DNA of 32,763 nt from Pseudomonadales bacterium (GTDB taxonomy: Bacteria > Pseudomonadota > Gammaproteobacteria > Pseudomonadales > Pseudohongiellaceae), in NCBI GenBank assembly GCA_023257855.1, contig JALRBG010000139.1:1-32763 (forward strand), given 5' to 3'. Below are positions 10,530-18,321 of this stretch, piece after piece. How positions within the stretch are numbered: the first letter of the stretch is position 1; each line of letters begins with the position of its first letter. Both the position numbers and the translations under genes were made by a program. Under the pieces are notes generated by a model. It had not been told where the DNA came from. It did not search any database and worked only from the letters and a program-made list of their open reading frames with translations.

Positions 10530-11115
10530 ACTCGTTCAGCCACTGCTCCATCATGCTGATCTCGGCGCGCTGCACAACGATGATTTCCTCCACCAGTACG
10601 TCCATGCCATAGGGGCGCCTGCCGGTGTCCAGTTGATGCACCTGTTGTGCATTGGCCATGGTGATGGCGCCCTTGTGGTGGTAAATCATGCCTTCCAGCC
10701 ACAACCGCAGGAATTCCTCCCCCTCAGCCGCGGCCAATGCCTGCATCTGCTCAGGGGTCAGCATGCCGTCCATCTGGTGGTGGGCATGATCCATGTGCCG
10801 CATGGGTGTAGTGAGACCACGACTCTCTGCCAGGTCCAGCAGTGCGTTCATCATGCGGATCTCGGCAGCCTGACCACGGCCTACCTGCTCGGTAAAACCA
10901 GTGAATTCCTCCGGTACGTCACGCCCGGGCACCAGGGCGGCCATCGCCACGGCCTGCTGGTGATGGGCGATCATATTGACCAGGAACATCATGTCCTGGT
11001 CGGTGTACAGGGCTGGTGTATCGTCCCCCTGGGCACGCACGGATACCGCTGCCGTCAGACAGAAAACCAATGCGATCGCCATGGGCCATGCCCGTTCTGG
11101 TACAAGCGTGTTCAT
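10516..11115 (-). CDS. DUF305 family exported protein
   Basis: Signal peptide, then DQDMMFLVNMIAHHQQAVAMAALV...IRMMNALL...; second half HHKGAITMANAQQV...EEIIVVQRAEISMMEQWL; typical DUF305 HH/M-rich motifs. Confidence 0.88.
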   Translation of the reverse strand: MNTLVPERAWPMAIALVFCLTAAVSVRAQGDDTPALYTDQDMMFLVNMIAHHQQAVAMAALVPGRDVPEEFTGFTEQVGRGQAAEIRMMNALLDLAESRGLTTPMRHMDHAHHQMDGMLTPEQMQALAAAEGEEFLRLWLEGMIYHHKGAITMANAQQVHQLDTGRRPYGMDVLVEEIIVVQRAEISMMEQWLNEWGLR

Positions 11116-11135
11116 CAGTCATCCTCCACGGGTGA

Positions 11136-13082
11136 TCAGCGATGCGGACTGGTACGGTTGGACGAATACACTTCTGCGGGAATTTCATCCGCCCTGGGTC
11201 CCGTGTATTTGAGCACATGCAGGCCGCTGTGGTTGTCACCCACGTACATAAGTCCCTTGTGGAAATCCGGGTAGGTCATGACGTCGCCCCAGGGTATCGG
11301 CCTGGCATGGCCAACTTCACGCGGGTTGAACGGGTGGGAAATATCGATGGCGCGAACACCATGGCCCTGCCAGTTCACGAAGGCGATGTTTTCCAGGACG
11401 GTCGGGTTATGCGCATGCATCATGGGACGGATGGTGGAGCCCGGCGGCTGCGGCTGGGCCAGGCAGTTTTCCGGCAGGCTGTCTGACATGGCGTGCGCCC
11501 CGATCATGACGGGGTTGATCTCCGATTCCACGGAAATCATGCGCATACCGCGTTCGGGACAGGGACCGAACGGCCACTCTTCCGTAATTAGCACATAGGC
11601 CGGACGCCGGGACTGGTTGCCATCGGTCAGGGACGGACGGTTCGGCACCGGGACAGCGCTATGCACTCCGGCCAGCGCCACCATGGGCGGGGCGATATCG
11701 AAGCGTGAGCGCTCCTCCAGCCGCGTATAGTTCACCAGCTTCGCCGTATCGGACAGTGCCGGGTTGGTCAGCATGGAAAGCACCGCGGGGTCACTGTTGA
11801 GCACCGGGTGAATGCAGTCGTTGGCCACATCCGGCAGGCGGTTCACGTCCACCAGTGTGCCAATCTCCCCGCCCTGCCACACGTTGGTGGAGCCGCGGTT
11901 GCAGACATTGCCGGCGATGATGTCGGCGTTGCTGTTCTGGGCGATGAATTCCGTGTCGAGAATCCAGAAACCGGCGGTGCCGCCGGCTACGTAGAAGCGC
12001 TCACCGTCGTCGGACAGGCTGCCGGAGTGCAGGTTGTTCACCTGCACCGCCTGCGCGGCACCGGGTCTGCCCCACTGGTCGGTTTGCTCGCTGAACTCGG
12101 CGAACTTGCCGTCCGGGTAGAGGCCGTTCTCGTCGGGCAGCTGGTTGCGCAGGGGACCGCCGACGGCCTCGATGCGGTAAGCGGCGAGGTTGACGGGTTC
12201 CTCGAGCACCGCGCCGGTATTCTCGTCAGTGATTGCGGTGATCACCAGGTCCTCGGGCTGGGAGCCGTAGGTCTGGGAGATCACCAGCAGCCGGTTGGGA
12301 TTGACCGGGTCGTGCCACAGGTAAAGCTCATGGGCCAGGACCCCCTCGGCGGTGAAACCGGCGTCGGTAGGCAGGCAGGTTTCCGGGTCCATGGTGTAGG
12401 TGATGACGTCACCGCCGGTACCGGTGGCGGCGGAACGCACCATCAACGCGCGATCGTTGCCGGCGCTGTCCGTGTAGATATAGGGGCGCAGCTCGCGGTC
12501 GCGCACGGCGGTCTGGCCGTCGTCCACAGTAATCTGCGGCATGGTGCCAACCAGTTCGGGGGGATTGGCCTCGGGGTCGTCCTGGATGCGGTAGATGCGC
12601 ACGTCATGGGTCACGCCCGGACCGGTAGTGTTGGTGGAATTGCTGCGCCCCCAGTAGAGGCAGTCACCAGTAATGCCGAGACCGGTTGAACCCCACCCTG
12701 TCGGGAAGCCGTCCAGGTCGCCGCCACTCCATGCCCCGGTTTCCGGGTCCTGGGTCGAGGGTGCCGTCGGCATCCAGTGCACCCACTCGAAGTTGCCGAA
12801 CAGGTTAAGACGCTCCGCGGCGACGAAGGCGCCGGCATGGGCGTCCTCCGGCGAGGACATCGGGTCGAGATTGCCGTCGGCACCCATGCGCCCGCCGGGC
12901 AGGCGATCGAAGGGGAGGTCGAAGGTATCGAAATTCGGGGGCACCAGGCCGGTGTCCGGCGCAGCAGCCATGGTCGACGCAGCGGTCGCTACGGGCGCTT
13001 CACCCGCTTCCTGCGGCTCCTGGCAGGCCTGCAGAAGCAAGGTAAGGGATGACAGACAAAGAACAGGAACAGATGGACGCAT
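11136..13082 (-). CDS. LVIVD-repeat (beta-propeller) lipoprotein
   Basis: MRPSVPVLCLSSLTLLLQACQEPQ lipobox; repeats such as LENIAFVNWQGHGVRAIDISHPFNPREVGH and GLMYVGDNHSGLHVLKYTG. Confidence 0.75.
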   Translation of the reverse strand: MRPSVPVLCLSSLTLLLQACQEPQEAGEAPVATAASTMAAAPDTGLVPPNFDTFDLPFDRLPGGRMGADGNLDPMSSPEDAHAGAFVAAERLNLFGNFEWVHWMPTAPSTQDPETGAWSGGDLDGFPTGWGSTGLGITGDCLYWGRSNSTNTTGPGVTHDVRIYRIQDDPEANPPELVGTMPQITVDDGQTAVRDRELRPYIYTDSAGNDRALMVRSAATGTGGDVITYTMDPETCLPTDAGFTAEGVLAHELYLWHDPVNPNRLLVISQTYGSQPEDLVITAITDENTGAVLEEPVNLAAYRIEAVGGPLRNQLPDENGLYPDGKFAEFSEQTDQWGRPGAAQAVQVNNLHSGSLSDDGERFYVAGGTAGFWILDTEFIAQNSNADIIAGNVCNRGSTNVWQGGEIGTLVDVNRLPDVANDCIHPVLNSDPAVLSMLTNPALSDTAKLVNYTRLEERSRFDIAPPMVALAGVHSAVPVPNRPSLTDGNQSRRPAYVLITEEWPFGPCPERGMRMISVESEINPVMIGAHAMSDSLPENCLAQPQPPGSTIRPMMHAHNPTVLENIAFVNWQGHGVRAIDISHPFNPREVGHARPIPWGDVMTYPDFHKGLMYVGDNHSGLHVLKYTGPRADEIPAEVYSSNRTSPHR

Positions 13083-13227
13083 GATGACCCCCAGGCGTAT
13101 TCGTTTTATTGAAATCTGCAACCGGTCGCGTCCCTGACATCCGGCTTGCGGTTAGCGCCTGAAACTACCAGACCTTGAACCGATTGCCAAACCGGCAAAG
13201 GTGCAAATGCAATCAGCTACAGTGATT

Positions 13228-13590
13228 TCATTCAACCGTCTGTTGCGCGCCGACAGCCGCCACGCCCCAGGAAAAATCGAGGTTTTCGGCCAGCGCCTTG
13301 TTGATGACCTCGATAATGTTTGCCGAGTCGGTTGACTCGAACATAAAGCGTGACATGGCGCCGTCGGCAACCAGTTTGACCTGGAGTTCATCCCGGCCAT
13401 CCGGGAGCAGTATCAGGGCTGGCAGGCGCGACCAGGCCATGGCCCGCCTGTACTCCGCCACATAACCCAGGCACTCGTCATCGCTCAGGGCGTGATCGAT
13501 CGCCAGGATGACGAACTTGATTTCCTCGTTTTCCTGCAGGACTGTTTTGGCTTCAACCAAGGCCAGGGCCAGGGACATGGCCACAACCAC
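13228..13590 (-). CDS. Receiver-like domain protein lacking a clear N-terminal acidic pocket (possibly degenerate)
   Basis: ...FVILAIDHALSDDECLGYVAEYRRAMAWSRLPALILLPDGRDELQVKLVADGAMSRFMFESTDSANIIEVINKAL resembles the later part of a response-regulator receiver fold; GTG start. Confidence 0.4.
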   Translation of the reverse strand: MVVAMSLALALVEAKTVLQENEEIKFVILAIDHALSDDECLGYVAEYRRAMAWSRLPALILLPDGRDELQVKLVADGAMSRFMFESTDSANIIEVINKALAENLDFSWGVAAVGAQQTVE

Positions 13591-13599
13591 TAGGACGAA

Positions 13600-13728
13600 A
13601 TGATGGCAGAAAATCGCTCGTTACAGGACACCATCAATATGGCCAGGGAGGAAACCCTCGAGAAGGTTTCTGTATCCGGTAATCGCAAACATGGCGGGAA
13701 AAAAACAGTCAAAAAAACATTCTGCTGA
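13600..13728 (+). CDS. Short ORF, N-terminal part of a putative frameshifted membrane protein
   Basis: MMAENRSLQDTINMAREETLEKVSVSGNRKHGGKKTVKKTFC*; AGGA upstream of ATG ATG; ends in TGA 13726-13728 overlapping the next ATG (TGATG). Confidence 0.5.
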   Translation: MMAENRSLQDTINMAREETLEKVSVSGNRKHGGKKTVKKTFC

Positions 13729-14051
13729 TGATTTTTTTAGTCCTGGCACTGGGCCTGTTCAAGTATTTCGTGATCGATGAAGAGGCCAGATGGGTCCGGG
13801 AAGACCTGGCCATATCCGCGCTGGACCTGTTCATGGAAGCCGATGCCAGCGTCATTCTGTTCCACCAGGATTACGGCCGCCTTCCGGAAGCCCTGCCGGC
13901 AGCAGCGCTGTCCCCCTTCGTGACCTACCGGCACATCGATGAAACGCATTATTCACTCTCGGTGAATCTGCCTGACCATGATGCCGTGGTAGAACGTGAT
14001 ATCGGCAACATTTCCCCACCGGTTAATATCGAAACCCTGCTTGGTATTTAG
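13728..14051 (+). CDS. Single-pass membrane protein, unknown family
   Basis: MIFLVLALGLFKYFVIDEEARWVREDLAISALDLFMEADASVILFHQDYGRLPEALP...; N-terminal TM helix and soluble C-terminal domain. Confidence 0.6.
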   Translation: MIFLVLALGLFKYFVIDEEARWVREDLAISALDLFMEADASVILFHQDYGRLPEALPAAALSPFVTYRHIDETHYSLSVNLPDHDAVVERDIGNISPPVNIETLLGI

Positions 14052-14064
14052 GGTTTTTACCGAA

Positions 14065-15570
14065 TCACTTTTCCAGGAGCTCCGTGCCCCTGGCATCTGC
14101 CAGGCTTACAATTACGGCAATCAGCCCTGATATGATGAATGCCGGCAGCAGCACATCCAGTGCATTGAGATAGATCGCACCATTGTCCCAACCAATCGCC
14201 AGGAACAGCGGCGGCACCACGAACTTGAACACGATGGTGGACAGGAAGCCCGCCACCATCGCGCACTTCGCGCCAAGCGCCGTGAGCTTCGACCAGCATA
14301 AACTCAGGATGATCACCGGGCAGAAGGTGGCTGCGATGCCCGACCAGCCGAAGATGACAATCCAGAAGATGCCGTTCTCGATATCGTAGAGCAGGATACC
14401 CATGCCGATACCGAAGGCGACAAGCGCCAGGATGAAAGTCACCTGCCGGCTGAGCTTCATGAGCGCGGCATCACTCATGTCCGGGTGCTTCGTCTTCTGC
14501 CAGTAGTCACGTACCGCGGAGCTCGATGCCACCACCAGCAGTGAGTCGATGGTGGACATGATGGCCGAGAGCACCATGGCGATGTAGACACCGGCGAAGA
14601 ACGGCAGCAGCAAGGCCTGGGACATGACCGGCAGGATATTGTCGGGATCGAAACCCAGGTCAGCATCGGTGAACAGCGCCCTGCCCGTCATGCCGAGCAG
14701 GATGGCGCCGGTGTCAGCGAGCAGCGTCCACGTAAGCGCCACCACCGCCCCTCTGTTGATCTGGTCTTCGTTGCGTATGGATATGAATCGCACGAACACC
14801 TGCGGCGAGCCGAGAAAACCGATGCCGATGGCAAGAAAGCCCAGCGTCTGGAAGATAACCAGCGTGGTCCACCCTTGCCCGCCCGTCAGGGTCAGGTGAC
14901 CCGGAAATTGAGTTGCCAGAGTATCGACTATGCTTGTGATACCACCCGCCTCGAGCAAGCCAACCACGGGCAGGATGACCAGGCCCGAAACCATCAACAG
15001 TCCCTGGAACACATCCGACCAGACCACAGCGATGAAACCGCCGCGGGTGATGTACAGCATCACCACGATAAACCCGATGGTGGCGCCAAGATAATGGTTG
15101 ATGTCGAGGAAGGCGTTGAAGGCCTTGCCTGTGGCGAAGACCTGCGAACCGGCGTAGATAGGCACGAACACCACCAGCGCACCGGCGGCGATCAGTCGCA
15201 GCATGTGCCCGTTGTCATTGAAGCGAGCTTCCAGGTAATCGGGGATGGTGACGCTGTCATAGTGATCGGTAAGATGCTTGAAGGGCTTTGCCATCCACAA
15301 CCAGGCAATGCCCACGCCGATCAACTCACCTGCCGCGATCCACAGGCCCTGCAGCCCCACGGCAAAACCGGTGCCGGTAACACCCAGCAACAGCCAGGCC
15401 GACTCACCGGTAGCGCGGGCGGAAAAGGCCACATTGATGAAGCCGAGCCGCTTGCCGCCAGCATAGTAATCGCGGATATCGTGCATCCGCTTCGACGCCA
15501 AATAGCCGATGAACAGCAGGATGGCGCAATAGACGAAGACCGCCGAGGATTTCCAGAACAGATCGTTGAT
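14065..15570 (-). CDS. Sodium:solute symporter (SSS) family, PutP-like
   Basis: FSARATGESAWLLLGVTGTGFAVGLQGLW..., IAVVWSDVFQGLLMVSGLVILP, AIMSTIDSLLVVASS. The frame stays open upstream of the track start (TTG 15501): INDLFWKSSAVFVYCAILLFIGYLASKRM..., with AGGAGG six nt before ATC at 15570. 5' end is uncertain. Confidence 0.85.
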   Translation of the reverse strand: MNDLFWKSSAVFVYCAILLFIGYLASKRMHDIRDYYAGGKRLGFINVAFSARATGESAWLLLGVTGTGFAVGLQGLWIAAGELIGVGIAWLWMAKPFKHLTDHYDSVTIPDYLEARFNDNGHMLRLIAAGALVVFVPIYAGSQVFATGKAFNAFLDINHYLGATIGFIVVMLYITRGGFIAVVWSDVFQGLLMVSGLVILPVVGLLEAGGITSIVDTLATQFPGHLTLTGGQGWTTLVIFQTLGFLAIGIGFLGSPQVFVRFISIRNEDQINRGAVVALTWTLLADTGAILLGMTGRALFTDADLGFDPDNILPVMSQALLLPFFAGVYIAMVLSAIMSTIDSLLVVASSSAVRDYWQKTKHPDMSDAALMKLSRQVTFILALVAFGIGMGILLYDIENGIFWIVIFGWSGIAATFCPVIILSLCWSKLTALGAKCAMVAGFLSTIVFKFVVPPLFLAIGWDNGAIYLNALDVLLPAFIISGLIAVIVSLADARGTELLEK

Positions 15571-15582
15571 GGCGGCCTCCTG

Positions 15583-15912
15583 TTATCGCGGTGACAGGTA
15601 GGCGCCGAGGTCGGCCAGGTCCTTGTCACTGATCTCGGTCTTGCGAAACGGCGGCATGATCTTCACCCCATTGCGTACAAAGGCGGCCACCAGCTCCGGC
15701 GTCAGGTCCAGGCGCTCTTCCAGCACGGCGGGCTTCTCACCCTTGTAGATTATTTCCAGGGCGGAGGTGCCCGGGTGCTTGCGCCCGCCCGGGGCATGGC
15801 ATGGTGAACACCAGTGTTCGTAGACTGCCTTGCCATGTACGGCATCCTGGGCCTGCACCTGCATTGCACCAAACACCATGAGGATGAAGATAACGTTACG
15901 CATTGTCGTCAT
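15583..15912 (-). CDS. Class I cytochrome c, exported (PchC-like subunit)
   Basis: Signal peptide MRNVIFILMVFGAMQVQAQ; YEHWCSPCHAPG (CxxCH) and distal KIMPPFRKTEISDKDLADLGAYL axial-Met region. Confidence 0.88.
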   Translation of the reverse strand: MTTMRNVIFILMVFGAMQVQAQDAVHGKAVYEHWCSPCHAPGGRKHPGTSALEIIYKGEKPAVLEERLDLTPELVAAFVRNGVKIMPPFRKTEISDKDLADLGAYLSPR

Positions 15913-17512
15913 CCTCGCGCAGGTGCTTCGGCCAGATCCCGTACCGGCCGGCGGAGATGATGCCGTTGGGGTCGATGGCGTCCTTCAGGCGCTGCTGCAA
16001 CCGGAGCAGCGCGTTGTTGTTGAAGGAATACGCCTGCGCGCAGTCGTCCATGAAGGCGGTATGGGTGCGGTATTCGCCCCACCCGTGTTCGGCGGCGACC
16101 TTCACCAGTTCGCGGAAGATCTCGCGGGTCTTGCGGTTGGCGTCAACATCGCGGGTGACGGTAAAGCCGACCAGGATGGTGAAGGTGCGCTGGTGGTAGG
16201 AATACGGAGGAACGTTGAACACCGTACTGCCACCCATCTCGCGCAGCACCCGACCCAGTACCTTGTTGGATTCGATAACGGCCTCCCCCGTCATGGGCAC
16301 GACCGGCGAGAAGCCCAGATGGCCGTTGCTGCCGGTGGGATTGAAGTTGGAGCGGTTGCCGAGCTGGAACACCGACATGGACGGTACACCCAGGTGGTTC
16401 TCATCCTGGGTCTGCATGAGCTCTTCATAGGGCATGGGAAAATCGAGGTTCTCGCCATCGGTGAAGCGGACACCGTCGATGTGGGCAAACTGCCGTTTCG
16501 TATACTCCCAGGACTGGTCGACGATTTCCCGCGGACCATAGAACTTGAACTGCGACGCCCAGAACGGCGTATCGATGCTGCGGGCGAATTCATCGAGGAT
16601 GCGGATGTCTTCGGCGTTGGCACGATCATAGCGCTCGGCCATTTCCGGGTTCTGCCCCAGTACAAACTGGATTGGCGACTGCACGCCGGCGTTGGTATTC
16701 AAAACGCCCGAGTACATCAGGCGTGCGGTAACGCGGACCAGCTCATGCACATCGTTGTAGCCCATCACCTGTACCGAACCCGACCGGAATGCCTCCGGCG
16801 CCGGGTAGAGCCAGAACCCCATCTTGGTGACCACGCCGAAATTGGACTGGGCGAACAGGCCGTCGAGCCAGGGGCCGTATCCCCAGCGGTATTGCTGCCA
16901 GGTTTCGGCATTGGGCAGCGCACCCATGCCGGTGCGCACGATGTCGCCATCCGCCAGCACCACTTCCATGCCGCAGTGGGCCTCGAAGTGGTCGCGGTAG
17001 GGATTCACGGTGTAGCCGACGCCATGGTCGAGGGCATTGCCTATAAGACTGCCCCAGCCCGGGTCGGGGCAGTCGATCCACAGGTCGAGGCCGAGTTCCT
17101 GGATGTAGTTGTACAGATCGAAATAGGACACTCCCGGCTCGACCAGGGCGAAAGCGTTGTCCTCGCTCACCTCGATGATGCGGTTCATGCGCTTGAGGTC
17201 GAGCACGACGGAACCATTCAACACGGGGGCGGAGCCGCCGTAACCGAGATTCTTGCCAGTGGAGACCGGGTAGACAGGAATGCGGTAGGCATTGCAGATG
17301 CGCATCAGCGCCTGCACCTCCTCCGCTGATTGCGGCGCCAGCGCGATGGACGGGATCTTCTCTTCTTCCTCTCCCCACATGGGTGAATAGGCGTCGCGGT
17401 AAAGATCGACGTCGGCCTCGTCGGTGAACACCCAATCCGACCCAATGGCAGCTTCAAATTCAAGAACGGCGCGGTCGAAATCGGGCTGGCTGACGCCGGG
17501 TGGATATCGCAT
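15896..17512 (-). CDS. FAD-binding oxidase of the VAO / p-cresol methylhydroxylase family (PchF-like)
   Basis: APQSAEEVQALMRICNAYRIPVYPVSTGKNLGYGGSAPVLNGSVVLDLKRMNRIIEV FAD domain; GYTVNPYRDHFEAHCGMEVVLADGDIVRTGMGA; NFGVVTKMGFWLYP. Overlaps the cytochrome c start by 17 nt. Confidence 0.88.
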   Translation of the reverse strand: MRYPPGVSQPDFDRAVLEFEAAIGSDWVFTDEADVDLYRDAYSPMWGEEEEKIPSIALAPQSAEEVQALMRICNAYRIPVYPVSTGKNLGYGGSAPVLNGSVVLDLKRMNRIIEVSEDNAFALVEPGVSYFDLYNYIQELGLDLWIDCPDPGWGSLIGNALDHGVGYTVNPYRDHFEAHCGMEVVLADGDIVRTGMGALPNAETWQQYRWGYGPWLDGLFAQSNFGVVTKMGFWLYPAPEAFRSGSVQVMGYNDVHELVRVTARLMYSGVLNTNAGVQSPIQFVLGQNPEMAERYDRANAEDIRILDEFARSIDTPFWASQFKFYGPREIVDQSWEYTKRQFAHIDGVRFTDGENLDFPMPYEELMQTQDENHLGVPSMSVFQLGNRSNFNPTGSNGHLGFSPVVPMTGEAVIESNKVLGRVLREMGGSTVFNVPPYSYHQRTFTILVGFTVTRDVDANRKTREIFRELVKVAAEHGWGEYRTHTAFMDDCAQAYSFNNNALLRLQQRLKDAIDPNGIISAGRYGIWPKHLREDDDNA

Positions 17513-17641
17513 TGCAGGGCCTCTCTGGATAGTGTTTGTCGGTTGCGGCAGGATGCTTCAGGCAAGGTAAAAGCCTACCATCAAAGCATGTGTGAAGCAC
17601 ACTTACACAGGTGCTCACGATGCCGGCGACAATCGGCAGAA

Positions 17642-18225
17642 TCAGTTTCCCGGAAGGGCGATCTGGTAAGTCAGTTCAACGATATGGCCGGCATAATTCG
17701 GACTGGCGTTGCCGAGCAGGATGATGTTATCCAGGGTATCCACCGCAACACGATCCATGGCGAAATCGCTGGAATCATAGTTTTCATAACGATAACGCAG
17801 GCCGATGCGGTTGCCGCTTTCCATCTGGTAACTGCCCTGCAGTGAGATGCTCGTCAGCGTGCTGTCCACATCGGCAAGCTCATCCCATGCAAGCCCGCTG
17901 CTGAACGGCGCTGTTTCCGTCACCGCCCTGGAATGATTGATATCCACCGACAGGGACAGCTCGATAAGGTAGCCGGTCAGGAACAGGGTGGCTGCCTCGG
18001 TGCCGTTGAGATCCAGGATGGAACTGACCCCCAGTCCAGCCAGTTGTTCTCGTACAGGAAATAGATATAGACATTGAACAGCATGGCCAGGGCGAACCAG
18101 ATAGCGCTGCGCTGCGCGGCATCGCGCAAGGTCATGGTTTCGCTGTGACGCTGGACCAGGCCAAGGTCGATAGCGATCAGCACCAGCATGAGGGTGAGGA
18201 AGGAAATCCAGATAAGAATTGTCAT
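17642..18225 (-). pseudogene. Chimeric remnant: TerC/Alx-family N-terminus (frameshifted) joined to the C-terminus of an MtrB/PioB-like outer-membrane barrel
   Basis: 18225 downward: MTILIWISFLTLMLVLIAIDLGLVQRHSETMTLRDAAQRSAIWFALAMLFNVYIYFLYENNWLDWG; after a one-base frame change at the G5 run (18028-18032): VSSILDLNGTEAATLFLTGYLIELSLSVD (TerC-like), then abruptly INHSRAVTETAPFSSGLAWDELADVDSTLTSISLQGSYQ...GLRYRYENYDSSDFAMDRVAVDTLDNIILLGNASPNYAGHIVELTYQI (MtrB/PioB-tail-like). Confidence 0.7.
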
Positions 18226-18237
18226 GGCTGACTCGCA

Positions 18238-18265
18238 ACGGCGGCGCCTGGGGAGGCGCCGCCGT
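18238..18265. terminator. Very stable GC hairpin
   Basis: ACGGCGGCGCC (18238-18248) / GGCGCCGCCGT (18255-18265), perfect 11-bp stem, 6-nt loop TGGGGA, 3' of the lactate permease gene; no U-tract. Confidence 0.45.
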
Positions 18266-18321
18266 GCATGTTACCAGATTTCAATGTGCGACTATCTATG
18301 TTGCTATAGAAATAGGCTGTT

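Noticed and set aside
11808-12689. 293-aa plus-strand ORF
   Set aside because: Antisense shadow of the LVIVD lipoprotein gene.
15830-17329. 499-aa plus-strand ORF
   Set aside because: Antisense shadow of the FAD oxidase and cytochrome c genes; low-complexity V/H/E/G-rich composition with no recognisable motif.
17589-17609. TGTGTGAAG...CTTACACA imperfect palindrome upstream of the FAD oxidase
   Set aside because: Imperfect arms with a one-base offset; too weak to call an operator without conservation data.
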